Assembly (NCBI RefSeq): GCF_018860665.1
Contig: NZ_JAHKPK010000014.1
Location: 62,001 to 126,000, forward strand
Source of the DNA: Pacificibacter marinus
GTDB lineage: Bacteria > Pseudomonadota > Alphaproteobacteria > Rhodobacterales > Rhodobacteraceae
Length of the DNA stretch: 64,000 nucleotides
Reading direction: 5' to 3'
How positions within the stretch are numbered: the first letter of the stretch is position 1; the number at the start of each line of letters is the position of its first letter. Below the pieces are notes generated by a model. The model was not told where the DNA came from and searched no databases. It worked only from the letters and a program-made list of their open reading frames with translations. The translations under genes and the position numbers were made by a program. Shown here one piece after another: positions 8,432 through 17,770 of the stretch.

Positions 8432-9367
8432 ATGACAAGCAATGCTATTGAGATCAGAGGCCTGCGCAAAACCTATCGTGGTCAAGGTGCAGCACCTGCC
8501 AAAGAGGCGCTCAAAGGCATCGATCTGGACATTCCCAAAGGGTCTATTTTTGGACTATTGGGGCCAAATGGAGCCGGAAAATCCACTTTGATCAATATTC
8601 TGGCCGGGCTTGTGGTCAAAACATCTGGCCAAGCCAAGATTTGGGGCTTTGACCAAGACGTCAATCCGCGTCAATCGCGTGCGGCCATTGGCGTGATGCC
8701 GCAAGAATTGAATCTTGATCCGTTTTTCACCCCGCGCGGTGCGTTGGAAGTGCAGGCAGGCCTTTACGGCGTGCCGAAAAAAGATCGCCGATCTGATGAG
8801 ATTCTCGAGATGGTCGGGTTGAGTGACAAGGCCGAGGCCTATGCGCGCACCTTGTCGGGGGGGATGCGGCGTCGTCTTTTGTTGGGCAAAGCGCTTGTGC
8901 ACAACCCGCAAGTTTTGGTGCTGGATGAACCGACTGCAGGGGTGGATATCGAGCTGCGTCACATGTTGTGGACCAATGTGCGTCGCTTGAACGAAACTTA
9001 CGGCACCACGATTATTTTGACGACGCATTACTTGGAAGAAGCACAAGAAATGTGTGACGAAATTGCGATCATCAACCACGGCGAAGTTGTCGCGCGCGAT
9101 ACCACAAAGAACCTGATCGGGGCGATGGATGCAAAGACTTTGGTGATTGAGCCTGAGGGCGGCGTGCCTGAATCGTTTGATTTGCCCGACGGGGTCACCT
9201 TGGATCGCAAGGTTGACGGATCTCTGTCCTTTTCCTATTCGCGCTCCAAAACCTCGGCCAACGTGATTTTGGATGCGGTGAAGGCGGCGGGCATTGTCAT
9301 TGACGATGTGCGCACGGTTGACCCGGATCTAGAGGATGTCTTTGTGGATTTGACCTCTGGAAAGTAA
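8432..9367 (+). CDS. ABC transporter ATP-binding protein, ABC-2 export type
   Basis: Cytoplasmic ATPase of 311 residues. Walker A GPNGAGKST, signature LSGGMRRRLLLGKAL, Walker B VLVLDEPTAGVD and the switch TTHYLEEAQEM are all intact. About 90 extra residues after the nucleotide-binding domain are typical of CcmA/DrrA/YadG-type exporters, which pair with an ABC-2 permease. No permease gene adjoins it: the next gene is on the opposite strand beyond a terminator. It must work with a permease encoded elsewhere. ATG at 8432 has GGGAGAGA as ribosome site. Confidence 0.92.
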   Translation: MTSNAIEIRGLRKTYRGQGAAPAKEALKGIDLDIPKGSIFGLLGPNGAGKSTLINILAGLVVKTSGQAKIWGFDQDVNPRQSRAAIGVMPQELNLDPFFTPRGALEVQAGLYGVPKKDRRSDEILEMVGLSDKAEAYARTLSGGMRRRLLLGKALVHNPQVLVLDEPTAGVDIELRHMLWTNVRRLNETYGTTIILTTHYLEEAQEMCDEIAIINHGEVVARDTTKNLIGAMDAKTLVIEPEGGVPESFDLPDGVTLDRKVDGSLSFSYSRSKTSANVILDAVKAAGIVIDDVRTVDPDLEDVFVDLTSGK

Positions 9368-9401
9368 CGCGCGAGCACACCCATTTTGAGAGTTGTTCAA
9401 G

Positions 9402-9433
9402 CAAAAGCCCCACTGATCTCAGCGGGGCTTTTG
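9402..9433. terminator. Bidirectional terminator between ABC ATPase and HIT genes
   Basis: CAAAAGCCCC (9402-9411) pairs perfectly with GGGGCTTTTG (9424-9433), 12-nt loop; serves both converging genes. Confidence 0.87.
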
Positions 9434-9453
9434 TTTACTTTGGTTGGGTGTGT

Positions 9454-9831
9454 CTAGCTTGCAGTCAATGGGCCACATGTTTCGCCGCCCAACAGATGCA
9501 CGTGGAAATGTGGCACTTCTTGGTGACTGTCAGGGCCAGAGTTGGTGATTAAGCGATAGCCATTGCCGCCATGTGCCTCGGATGTGCCTGTCTGCTTGGC
9601 GATGAGGGCAACAGATTTGAAAAAATCGAGCTGTTCTGCATCGCTTGCGGTGGTAACGAAGTGGTCATAACAGCGATATGGACCTTTCGGGATCACCAAA
9701 ATATGTACGCGTTTTTGTGGTGAAATGTCAGGAAAGGCGATGGTGTGATCGCTTTCAAACACAGGTTTGGACGGGATTTCACCGCGCAAAATTTTAGCGA
9801 AAATGTTTTGATCATCATAGATATAGGCCAT
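9454..9831 (-). CDS. HIT-family nucleotide hydrolase/transferase
   Basis: Histidine-triad protein of 125 residues. The HIT signature HFHVHLLGG lies near the C terminus, preceded by NSGPDSHQEVP; the N-terminal FAKILRGEIP is typical of the HinT branch. Such proteins hydrolyse AMP-lysine or aminoacyl-adenylates. It follows the glycosyltransferase gene by 15 bp, with AAGGA in the gap, so the two form a short operon; the functional link is unclear. Confidence 0.93.
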   Translation of the reverse strand: MAYIYDDQNIFAKILRGEIPSKPVFESDHTIAFPDISPQKRVHILVIPKGPYRCYDHFVTTASDAEQLDFFKSVALIAKQTGTSEAHGGNGYRLITNSGPDSHQEVPHFHVHLLGGETCGPLTAS

Positions 9832-9846
9832 GGGCAGTCCTTTGGC

Positions 9847-11424
9847 TTAGTCGTAAAATAAATAGTCTGTGTTGGCGATTTTTAAGGCGTCTTCATACGA
9901 TATTTTCAAGAATCGCGCGATGGGGCCTGCGTTTTCTTCTGGCGTTTTTGTTTGCGAAATACGCTCATGGTTCTCAAAATCTGCGTCGCGAATGCCATCA
10001 TATTCATGATTGATGTCGGATTTAAGTGTTGGAAGCAGTTTTTCGAGCGCATCATGGGGTGTTTGGTCGCCTGCAAGCCCCACGCGTTTGGCGTGCCCTT
10101 CAAGATATTCGTCGGTAAACTCGCATTCGATTTCCAACAATCGCGTGCCAGAACGGTCACTGTAAAAATCTTTGATCAGATCCAACCCGTCAGAATCCAA
10201 ACACACCACCAAGCGATCAGTTTCAAAGTAATCGAACAACATGCGCACCCACGCGCGCCGGTGGCGTGTGCGTTTTTCAAGACTTTTCTCGATCCCACCT
10301 AAATCGGGCAGGGGGGTGCTTTCTTCATTAAACAGATATTCGATGCAGGGCACATCGCTGTGTTCTTTGATTTCGGCCACAAGCCGTTTGGCAACATGCC
10401 ATTTCTTGCAGACAATCATCAACAATTCGCGGTCACGCCCGAGCGAACTTTCGGTTTCCCAAAATCGCTGTGCGAAACGTCGACCATTGCGTCCCCGTCC
10501 GGTGAGAAACTTATACAAAGAACGCCCTTCACCAGATATTTGAAACTCCACGCCTTTGGCCGCGAACAAATCGCCAAGCCTCTTTTTGAGTTCAGTGGCT
10601 TCTGGGGAAATTTTACGTGCGAATAGAAAGTCTTGTGTGACCAGTAAATCATAATGGTCATTGTAGAAAACCACGGGCATGCCGTAATCGGTAAACATCA
10701 AAAAGGTCAGCGTGCGCGCCTGAATTTCGGTTTCGGGCACCAAATGCCTGACCAAAGTTTGAAAGAATGTCTCGTCGGGAATCCATGTGGTGCGGAAGAA
10801 CCTCATCACATCGGTACGTTTGCGAGTGAATTCTAAGATCCACTCAATCGTCCGTCTGCGCAAGCACCACCACTGCGATCCGATTTGAACTTGAATGTCG
10901 GCAGGGATCTCGCGTTGAAGCCCAAGACGGCGCTGCAGCCAAAAGCTTTGGTAGAAGAGCCATTTTTGTGTGCGTTCATTGAACCAGTGACGAAAAATAA
11001 GGCGCTCTTCTTTGATCCCCGTTTTGATCCATTCTGATTCGAAGAAATCAAAACTCTCAATATAGTCCACGTCCTCTTGGTCCAAAAAGTTATGCATGTA
11101 TTCTGCTGTTTTCACAGACATGCAGTCTCCAGAGACCATATAAAAATGCGTCGCGCGTGGAAATGCCTTTTCTGCGGCCTCGACCGCGTACAAGGACGCT
11201 TGAACAAGAGACCATTCGCCCCAACCACATTTGATGCGTTTGGTGGCATATGCGACGTTTGGGTTGTCTTTTAAACCTTCGCGAATCTTCTCAAAAGGAG
11301 CACGGCCACTGCGAGCATCAAAGTGGATTGAGATGTAATCCCCTGCCGCAGTCAGTCTGCGGGCTTGATCTATGATCGCTTCTGGGTCTTTGTGGCACAG
11401 AAGAATGAATGCAATTCGTGCCAT
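9847..11424 (-). CDS. Glycosyltransferase, core-2/I-branching (GT14-like) domain with DUF5927-like C terminus
   Basis: Protein of 525 residues. The N-terminal half (about 1-270) begins IAFILLCHKDPEAI and shows KCGWGEWSLVQASL, FYMVSGDCMSVKT, SQWWCLRR and WIPDETFFQTLV, matching the beta-1,6-N-acetylglucosaminyltransferase (core-2/I-branching) family. The C-terminal half (about 280-520) resembles the P-loop-less domain found fused to these enzymes in Rhodobacterales (DUF5927). It has no membrane helix and is presumably cytoplasmic. It is divergent from a sulfotransferase gene across 131 AT-rich bases, so both may act on one surface glycan. Donor and acceptor are unknown. Confidence 0.82.
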   Translation of the reverse strand: MARIAFILLCHKDPEAIIDQARRLTAAGDYISIHFDARSGRAPFEKIREGLKDNPNVAYATKRIKCGWGEWSLVQASLYAVEAAEKAFPRATHFYMVSGDCMSVKTAEYMHNFLDQEDVDYIESFDFFESEWIKTGIKEERLIFRHWFNERTQKWLFYQSFWLQRRLGLQREIPADIQVQIGSQWWCLRRRTIEWILEFTRKRTDVMRFFRTTWIPDETFFQTLVRHLVPETEIQARTLTFLMFTDYGMPVVFYNDHYDLLVTQDFLFARKISPEATELKKRLGDLFAAKGVEFQISGEGRSLYKFLTGRGRNGRRFAQRFWETESSLGRDRELLMIVCKKWHVAKRLVAEIKEHSDVPCIEYLFNEESTPLPDLGGIEKSLEKRTRHRRAWVRMLFDYFETDRLVVCLDSDGLDLIKDFYSDRSGTRLLEIECEFTDEYLEGHAKRVGLAGDQTPHDALEKLLPTLKSDINHEYDGIRDADFENHERISQTKTPEENAGPIARFLKISYEDALKIANTDYLFYD

Positions 11425-11555
11425 TATGGAAACCGTATCCTCATTTTTGCCGCATTATTGATTATAATCGTAACCAGTTATTGAATAAACAAGCCTAATT
11501 TGCTTTTAAAGTGCAAAACGTTGCTTGTGTGCAGTCTTGAGGAGAACGGGTCAAT

Positions 11556-12374
11556 ATGGGCTTTCCAGGAACTTGGATGACCGAGAGTGAAAGCGTGGTG
11601 TACCGCGTTGTTCCAAAATGTGCGTGTTCGACCATTGGTCAGATCATGTTTTATTCAGATCATGGCGAATTTTTCGACGGCGATATCCATGACAGCAAAG
11701 ATCGTATGCATAAATGGTCGCAAGAAGACAGCCAGCCTTTGATCGAAGCGAACGCGCAGGGACATAAGTCTTACGCCTTCACCTGCGTGCGCAATCCATA
11801 TACGCGCGTGCTGTCGTCATTCTTTGACAAAATCTGTGGCATTCAACGCAATGGCAGACGCTACCGTGGCAACATGGTGCCGCAGCTTGTGCAAAAATAC
11901 GGCATCGAAGTGGGCGGGGACGACGGCAAACAAGAGTTCGACCAAATCGCATCGTTCCGTCGGTTCTTATTGTTCGTGCGTGACACCATTCGGTTTCGTC
12001 GCCCTATGGACCCCGACATCCATTGGTCAGCGATGTCTGGCCATGTGTCGACATTCATCGTCAATGGCGGGCGCTACGACAAAATCGTCTATACCGAGAC
12101 GTTCAATGATGGAATGCAAGAGGTTTTGGATGCAATCCAGACGCCGCATAAAGTGGATCTGACCAATATTCCACGCTTTAACGAATCCGAGGGACATGGC
12201 CCCAAACGTCTTCACCCTGTTGAAGACTACTTTGATGATCTGTCCAAACATTTGATTTGGGAAATCTACAAACGCGATTTCCAACTGTTCAAATATGATT
12301 TTGAAAATCCGGCCAACAAATTTCCGATTGCTGAAATTGATCTGGATGAGGTTCACGCCAAACTTGGTGATTGA
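11556..12374 (+). CDS. Sulfotransferase family 2 protein
   Basis: PAPS-dependent sulfotransferase-like protein of 272 residues. The 5'-phosphosulfate-binding motif is VPKCACSTIGQI (Lys 21) and the 3'-phosphate-binding motif is CVRNPYTRVLSSF (about 77-89), as in carbohydrate sulfotransferases of the HNK-1/chondroitin type. GGAGAACGG precedes ATG 11556. It is divergent from the GT14-like gene and ends in its own terminator. Substrate unknown; sulfation of a surface glycan is inferred from the neighbour. Confidence 0.85.
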   Translation: MGFPGTWMTESESVVYRVVPKCACSTIGQIMFYSDHGEFFDGDIHDSKDRMHKWSQEDSQPLIEANAQGHKSYAFTCVRNPYTRVLSSFFDKICGIQRNGRRYRGNMVPQLVQKYGIEVGGDDGKQEFDQIASFRRFLLFVRDTIRFRRPMDPDIHWSAMSGHVSTFIVNGGRYDKIVYTETFNDGMQEVLDAIQTPHKVDLTNIPRFNESEGHGPKRLHPVEDYFDDLSKHLIWEIYKRDFQLFKYDFENPANKFPIAEIDLDEVHAKLGD

Positions 12375-12395
12375 TCCAACCGCGATATGATTTCG

Positions 12396-12426
12396 AAAAG
12401 CGTTGCCCCGAACGGGCGACGCTTTT
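12396..12426. terminator. Terminator after sulfotransferase gene
   Basis: AAAAGCGT (12396-12403) pairs with ACGCTTTT (12419-12426), continued inside by GCCC/GGGC; T-run on the plus strand. Converging with the DUF1285 gene, so possibly bidirectional. Confidence 0.85.
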
Positions 12427-12431
12427 TGGCA

Positions 12432-13004
12432 TTAAGGGCTTTCGCTTGTTGAGGTCGTGTCGAGGCTGAAAAACTGACCAGAGGACCACAGGCCAATGTG
12501 TGGCGTGCCCTCTATTGTGTGCTCAACGGCCAATTCGGCCAAACGAAAAAAGCTTTTTCGGTCAATGAGTGCATCAAGTCCGGACCGGATTTCGACATAT
12601 GGCGCAGGTTCACCCGAAGCACGGGTTTCAACACGCAAAGGGTGCTGCGCGTCTAAAACCGCCTCATCGCCCATCGAAGTGTGAAAGGTTAAAACCTGTT
12701 CCGTGCCCGTGCCTGCCACGTCAAAATCTATCGCCAAAAACGGTGCGTCCTCGACCGTGATCCCGACTTTTTCGGCAGGCGTGACCAAGAAATAGTTATC
12801 GCCTTCTTTCTTTAACACGGTCGAGAACAGGCGCGCCAATCGCACCCGTCCAATCGGCGTGCCAAGGTAAAACCACGTGCCGTCACGTTTGATTTGAATA
12901 TCCAGATCAACACAAAATGGCGGATTCCAAAGATCCACGGGGGGCAATCCACGGCCCTTTGCGGCGCTGATTGCGGCCGCGATGCTATCTGCTGAGACAC
13001 TCAC
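12432..13004 (-). CDS. DUF1285 domain-containing protein
   Basis: Conserved cytoplasmic protein of 190 residues with the DUF1285 hallmarks: LPPVDLWNPPFCVDLDIQI, WFYLGTPIGR, LARLFSTVL, YFLVTPAEKVGI and, near the C terminus, RSGLDALIDRKSFFRL. The family has a two-domain beta-rich structure and no established function. It is divergent from the moxR operon (112-bp gap), an arrangement that may mean shared control. Confidence 0.88.
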   Translation of the reverse strand: MSVSADSIAAAISAAKGRGLPPVDLWNPPFCVDLDIQIKRDGTWFYLGTPIGRVRLARLFSTVLKKEGDNYFLVTPAEKVGITVEDAPFLAIDFDVAGTGTEQVLTFHTSMGDEAVLDAQHPLRVETRASGEPAPYVEIRSGLDALIDRKSFFRLAELAVEHTIEGTPHIGLWSSGQFFSLDTTSTSESP

Positions 13005-13116
13005 GATAAGTTCACCTTAAATCACTCCATTATCGGCACCATAACACTATTGTCTGTTTGTGCTTTGGCTCAGACCTGTTTCTAATAGTGCACGTAATTC
13101 TAGGATAGGTGAAGAC

Positions 13117-14121
13117 ATGTCGCAAAATGATCTTGTGGTTGAGATCGAGCAGCTTGGGGCCAAATTGGCGCAGGCCAAAGCCTCGGTGACACGGCGTTTT
13201 ATCGGCCAAGAGCAGGTCGTCGATCTGGTGTTTTCTGCACTGCTGTGCGGAGGCCATGCGCTTTTGCTTGGGCTGCCTGGTTTGGGCAAAACCCGACTGG
13301 TCGACACTTTATCAACGGTTATGGGCCTCAAAGGCGCGCGGGTGCAATTTACCCCCGATTTGATGCCTGCCGATATTTTGGGCTCAGAGGTTTTGGAAAC
13401 CGCATCAGACGGTACGCGGGCCTTTCGCTTTGTCAAAGGCCCGGTGTTTTGCCAACTTTTGTTGGCCGATGAAATCAACCGCGCCTCACCGCGCACGCAA
13501 TCGGCGCTGCTGCAAGCGATGCAGGAAAAATCCGTGACCATCGCGGGCCAAGCCCATGATTTGGAACCGCCTTTTCATGTGCTTGCGACACAAAACCCGT
13601 TGGAACAAGAAGGCACCTATCCGCTGCCTGAGGCCCAGTTGGACCGGTTCTTGGTGCAAGTGGATGTGGACTATCCTGATCGCGACACAGAGCGTGCAAT
13701 TCTATTGGCCACCACGGGCGAGGTCGAAGAGGAAGCTCATGAAGTTCTAAGCGCCGCTGATTTGATTGCTGCGCAGGCCTTGTTGCGCAAAATGCCGGTG
13801 GGTGAAAACGTGGTCGAAATGATTCTTGATCTGGTGCGCTCTTGTCGCCCTGATACGCCTGATGCCTCAGACGCGATTTCAAACTCTGTCGCTTGGGGTC
13901 CAGGCCCGCGCGCGGCGCAGGCGTTGATGTTGACGGTACGCGCACGAGCCTTGTTGGATGGTCGTTTGGCACCGTCCCCTGATGATGTTCTGGCTTTGGC
14001 GCGCCCTGTGTTGAGCCACCGTATGGCGCTGACCTTCGCGGCGCGCGCACGCGGGGAAACCCTTGGACCTTTGATCGATGCCGCGGCACTTTCTGCCTTG
14101 AAAAACAGAGCCGCCGCGTGA
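13117..14121 (+). CDS. MoxR-family AAA+ ATPase
   Basis: Chaperone-like ATPase of 334 residues. Walker A GLPGLGKT, Walker B LLADEINRA, sensor 1 ATQNP and the MoxR insertion EQEGTYPLPEAQLDRF are intact. MoxR proteins work with von Willebrand factor A proteins to mature or activate protein complexes. I start at ATG 13117 (MSQNDL) after AGGATAGGTGAAG; an upstream ATG at 13060 would add unrelated residues. It is the first gene of a four-gene operon and its stop overlaps the next start. Confidence 0.94.
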   Translation: MSQNDLVVEIEQLGAKLAQAKASVTRRFIGQEQVVDLVFSALLCGGHALLLGLPGLGKTRLVDTLSTVMGLKGARVQFTPDLMPADILGSEVLETASDGTRAFRFVKGPVFCQLLLADEINRASPRTQSALLQAMQEKSVTIAGQAHDLEPPFHVLATQNPLEQEGTYPLPEAQLDRFLVQVDVDYPDRDTERAILLATTGEVEEEAHEVLSAADLIAAQALLRKMPVGENVVEMILDLVRSCRPDTPDASDAISNSVAWGPGPRAAQALMLTVRARALLDGRLAPSPDDVLALARPVLSHRMALTFAARARGETLGPLIDAAALSALKNRAAA

Positions 14122-15005
14122 GCAATCCACGGCTCTCTCCCAGCCACTTAAGGGCGCAGGCCGAACAGCTCGCAGGCCCGATGCCGGCGCTTTTGGCCAA
14201 GGCCGATGAGCTTGCGCGCACCCTGATGATGGGCGGGCATGGCAGACGGCGTGCTGGCAACGGGTCTGAGTTTTGGCAGTATCGCCCAGCCCAAGCGGGC
14301 GATCCCGCACGTTCGATTGATTGGCGTCGATCAGGACAATCGGACGGTTTTTTTGTGCGCGAACAAGAATGGCAGGCTGCGCAATCCGTGCATTTTTGGT
14401 GTGATCAATCCGCGTCGATGCAGTTTTCATCGTTGAAAGACCAAGTCAGCAAGATGGATCGCGCGGCATTATTGACGCTGGCGCTATCGATTTTGCTGAT
14501 GAATGGCGGCGAACGGGTGGCTTTGGATGGTATGGGCAGGCCCCCAGGCAATGGCGCCCAGCAATTGCGGCGGATCGCGCAGGTGTTATGTGACACGCAG
14601 AGCGATGAATTCGGTGTAGCGGATGGGGCCGATTACCTGCCACAATCGCGTGCTGTTCTGATGTCCGATTTCTTGGGGCCGATGGAGGCTATCGAGCGTG
14701 TCGTTGGCGCGGCGGCGGATCGCGGTATTTTTGGCGTATTATTTCAAATTCTCGACCCCGTTGAAGAAACCTTTCCGTTTCAAGGCCGTACTGTTTTTAC
14801 TTCAATGGGGGGCGGACTGTCGCATGAAACCCTGCGGGCAGGTGATTTGAAAGCACGCTATCTTGATAGATTGGCTGAGCGCAAAGATGAATTGCAAAAT
14901 TTGGCACGGCAAGCTGGTTGGCGATATGAGTGCCATCACACAGATACACCCGTACAGGTTGCTTTGGTCTGGTTGTTCCAAGCCTTAGATGGGGGCGCAA
15001 ACTGA
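14118..15005 (+). CDS. DUF58 domain-containing protein
   Basis: Protein of 295 residues with the DUF58 signature EFWQYRPAQAGDPARSIDWR followed by FFVREQEW, and a VWA-like region (FWCDQSASMQF) with a partly preserved metal-ion-dependent adhesion motif DxSxS. In MoxR operons such proteins are the client-binding partner of the ATPase. GTG 14118 overlaps the moxR stop by 4 bp, so translation is coupled. The complex's target is unknown. Confidence 0.92.
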   Translation: MSNPRLSPSHLRAQAEQLAGPMPALLAKADELARTLMMGGHGRRRAGNGSEFWQYRPAQAGDPARSIDWRRSGQSDGFFVREQEWQAAQSVHFWCDQSASMQFSSLKDQVSKMDRAALLTLALSILLMNGGERVALDGMGRPPGNGAQQLRRIAQVLCDTQSDEFGVADGADYLPQSRAVLMSDFLGPMEAIERVVGAAADRGIFGVLFQILDPVEETFPFQGRTVFTSMGGGLSHETLRAGDLKARYLDRLAERKDELQNLARQAGWRYECHHTDTPVQVALVWLFQALDGGAN

Positions 15006-17770
15006 TGTGGATCGTAGGGCCAATCGGATTTGCGACGCCTTGGTTGCTGTGGGGCCTGTTGGTCTTGCCGCTGCTGTGGCTGTTGTTGCGTGCTGTGCCG
15101 CCTGCGCCCAAGCGTCTGCGGTTTTCGGGGGTGACTTTGTTGCTTGGGTTGAAGGATACCGATGCCCAAGCTACGGCCACGCCGTGGTGGTTGATGCTGT
15201 TGCGCATGGGGGCGATTGCCGCGCTGATTTTGGCCTTTTCTGGTCCCGTTTTAAACCCAAGGATAGAAGAGGCTGACACCGGCCCGATGATTTTGATGGT
15301 GGATGGCACTTGGGCGGAGGCGCCGATTTGGGCGACGCAAATAGCACGCATTGATGATATTTTAGAACGTGCTGAACGCAATGACCGTCTTGTGGCATTT
15401 GTCGTGGCGACGGATTTGCCCAGCGGAGGTTTGAGCTTTAAGTCCGCGCGCGATTGGCGTGCCGCCTTGGCGGGCCTTCAGCCTGCGGCCCATGCACCTG
15501 ATGCGGCGAAATTGACCCAAGCGATAGCTGCGCTGGACCGTGCGGCCAACACGACTTGGCTATCCAGCGGTGCAGATTTTGATGGACGTTCAGAGGTTCT
15601 AGAGGCTTTACAAGACAAGGGCATTGTCCGTGTTCTGGCGTTGCAAAGACCCATTTTTGCCCTTGGACCTGTCAGCAGAACCGAGCAAGGCGTATCATCT
15701 GTTGTGCATCGTATCGGCGGTTTGGGCAAGGCGGATGTCACAGTCGCGGCCATAGGGCCTGATCCGTCCGGCATCGAGCGGGTCTTGGGGCAGACCAATC
15801 TTTCAATCGAGGTGGGTGAGACTGTGGTAAATATCGCGTTGCGCTCGGAATTGCGCAATCGTGTGACGCGGTTCGAAATTGAAAACATCCGCTCTGCGGG
15901 GGCCGTGCAACTGGTTGCCGATAGTTTGAAACGCCCCGAAGTCGCGCTGATTTCGGGCGAAGATGACAGAAGCAACGCGCAGCTGTTGTCGCATTTGCAT
16001 TACCTGCGTGCCGCCTTTGGGGCGACCTCTGATGTGATCGAGGGCGAATTCAGCGATCTGATTGCCGCCAACCCAGATGTGATCGTTTTGGCTGACGTGG
16101 CGCGTCTTGCTGGCGGCGAGGCGGCTGATTTGTTGGAATGGACGCAAAAAGGCGGCGTTTTGTTACGTTTTTCAGGTCCAAAATTGGCTGCATCAGATGT
16201 GGCGCGTGAAGGCGTTGACCCTTTGTTGCCAGTCCGTTTGCGCGCAGGCGGGCGCTCTGTCGGTGGAGCGATGACTTGGGGCGATCCCAAAGGTTTGCGC
16301 CCCTTTGCCGAGACTTCGCCGTTTTACGGTCTTGAGATACCAAATGACGTGACCGTCTCGTCGCAAGTCATGGCGCAACCCGACCCAGAATTGGCGACGC
16401 GCGTGATTGCGACTTTGGCTGATGGTACGCCTTTGGTGACGCGCAAAGCGGTTGGTCAGGGGCAAGTCGTGTTGTTCCATGTTACGGCCAATGCGCAATG
16501 GTCCACTTTGCCATTGTCTGGGCTGTTTGTGTCTATGCTGCAAAGATTGACTTCCGTTTCAAGTGGTGGCGAGACTGAGGTGAACGACCTGTCTGGGCAA
16601 ACCTTGACGCCTGTCACGGTTTTAAACGGGTTCGGGCAATTGCTGGATGCTGGGTTGCAGTCTCCCGTCGATGGCGATGTTTTTGCTGCTGCCCATGCCT
16701 CCAAGGAAACGCCCGCAGGTGTTTACCAAACGCAACAAGGTGCTGTGGCCCTAAATGTTTTTGGACACGAAAGCGTGCTTGCGCCTGCAGTCTGGCCCAG
16801 CACTGTACAAATGCTTGGGATGCAAGACGCGAGCGAGGTCAGCTTGAAACCCGTATTGTTAATGGCTGCTTTAATGGCACTCGCTTTGGATTTGATCGCG
16901 ACCTTGATGCTCTCGGGGCGTGTTACGTTTGGTCGTGCCATTCCCGCAATCGGCTGTTTGATTTTGACGCTGGGTGTCGCGGGGCCGCAGTCGGCTCGTG
17001 CGCAAGACGATGCGGATAGATTCCTGCGTCTGGCCAGTTCGGAATTGACGTTGGCCTATGTGATAACCGGTGATGAAGCCATCGACACGGTATCGCAGCA
17101 AGGATTGTTGGGCTTGTCGAAAGTTTTGGCCAATCGCACATCTGTAGAACCCTCAGCCCCGATGGGGGTGGATTTAGAGGTCGATCCTCTCGGTGTTTTT
17201 CCGATGTTGTATTGGCCTATGACGGAGGCGCAATCTCCTTTGTCGGCGGACAGTTATGCCAAGCTCAACGCCTATATGCGTGCGGGCGGTATGATCTTTT
17301 TTGACACCCGAGATGGCGATATTTCAGCCTTTGGGCGCGAGACAGCATTGGGCACCAAGTTGCGCAATATCGCCTATGCGTTAGATGTGCCGCCGCTAGA
17401 GCCTGTTCCGCAAGACCATGTGCTGACGCGCACATTTTATTTACTGGAAGGTTTCCCGGGGCGTTTCGATGGCGCTGATGTTTGGGTGCAAGAATCAGCA
17501 ACGGATACTGCCCAGATCGAAGGTATGCCGTTTCGCAATCTCAACGACAATGTCAGTCCGGTGATCATCGGCGCAAATGACTGGGCTTCGGCTTGGGCTG
17601 TGGGTGATGACGGGCGTGCTTTGCGACCTGTCGGCAGCGGATATGCTGGCGAACAACAGCGTGAAATGGCCTATCGTTTTGGTGTGAACTTAATTCTTTA
17701 TGTGCTCACCGGCAGCTACAAATCAGATCAGGTGCATGTGCCTGCGCTTTTGGAAAGATTGGGCGAATGA
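15005..17770 (+). CDS. BatA/DUF4159 domain membrane protein
   Basis: Inner-membrane protein of 921 residues. The N terminus has two hydrophobic segments (about 12-33 and 60-82) separated by PAPKRLRFSG, the BatA/aerotolerance N-terminal pattern. Residues about 90-620 form a large periplasmic-type region with a VWA-like start (MILMVDGTW). A further helix pair lies near 620-665. The C-terminal about 230 residues form a DUF4159 domain (LAYVITGD, GLSKVLANRTSVEP, GGMIFFDTRDGD). The start is ATG at 15005, sharing its A with the previous TGA. A longer frame from 14930 is unlikely. Confidence 0.9.
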   Translation: MWIVGPIGFATPWLLWGLLVLPLLWLLLRAVPPAPKRLRFSGVTLLLGLKDTDAQATATPWWLMLLRMGAIAALILAFSGPVLNPRIEEADTGPMILMVDGTWAEAPIWATQIARIDDILERAERNDRLVAFVVATDLPSGGLSFKSARDWRAALAGLQPAAHAPDAAKLTQAIAALDRAANTTWLSSGADFDGRSEVLEALQDKGIVRVLALQRPIFALGPVSRTEQGVSSVVHRIGGLGKADVTVAAIGPDPSGIERVLGQTNLSIEVGETVVNIALRSELRNRVTRFEIENIRSAGAVQLVADSLKRPEVALISGEDDRSNAQLLSHLHYLRAAFGATSDVIEGEFSDLIAANPDVIVLADVARLAGGEAADLLEWTQKGGVLLRFSGPKLAASDVAREGVDPLLPVRLRAGGRSVGGAMTWGDPKGLRPFAETSPFYGLEIPNDVTVSSQVMAQPDPELATRVIATLADGTPLVTRKAVGQGQVVLFHVTANAQWSTLPLSGLFVSMLQRLTSVSSGGETEVNDLSGQTLTPVTVLNGFGQLLDAGLQSPVDGDVFAAAHASKETPAGVYQTQQGAVALNVFGHESVLAPAVWPSTVQMLGMQDASEVSLKPVLLMAALMALALDLIATLMLSGRVTFGRAIPAIGCLILTLGVAGPQSARAQDDADRFLRLASSELTLAYVITGDEAIDTVSQQGLLGLSKVLANRTSVEPSAPMGVDLEVDPLGVFPMLYWPMTEAQSPLSADSYAKLNAYMRAGGMIFFDTRDGDISAFGRETALGTKLRNIAYALDVPPLEPVPQDHVLTRTFYLLEGFPGRFDGADVWVQESATDTAQIEGMPFRNLNDNVSPVIIGANDWASAWAVGDDGRALRPVGSGYAGEQQREMAYRFGVNLILYVLTGSYKSDQVHVPALLERLGE

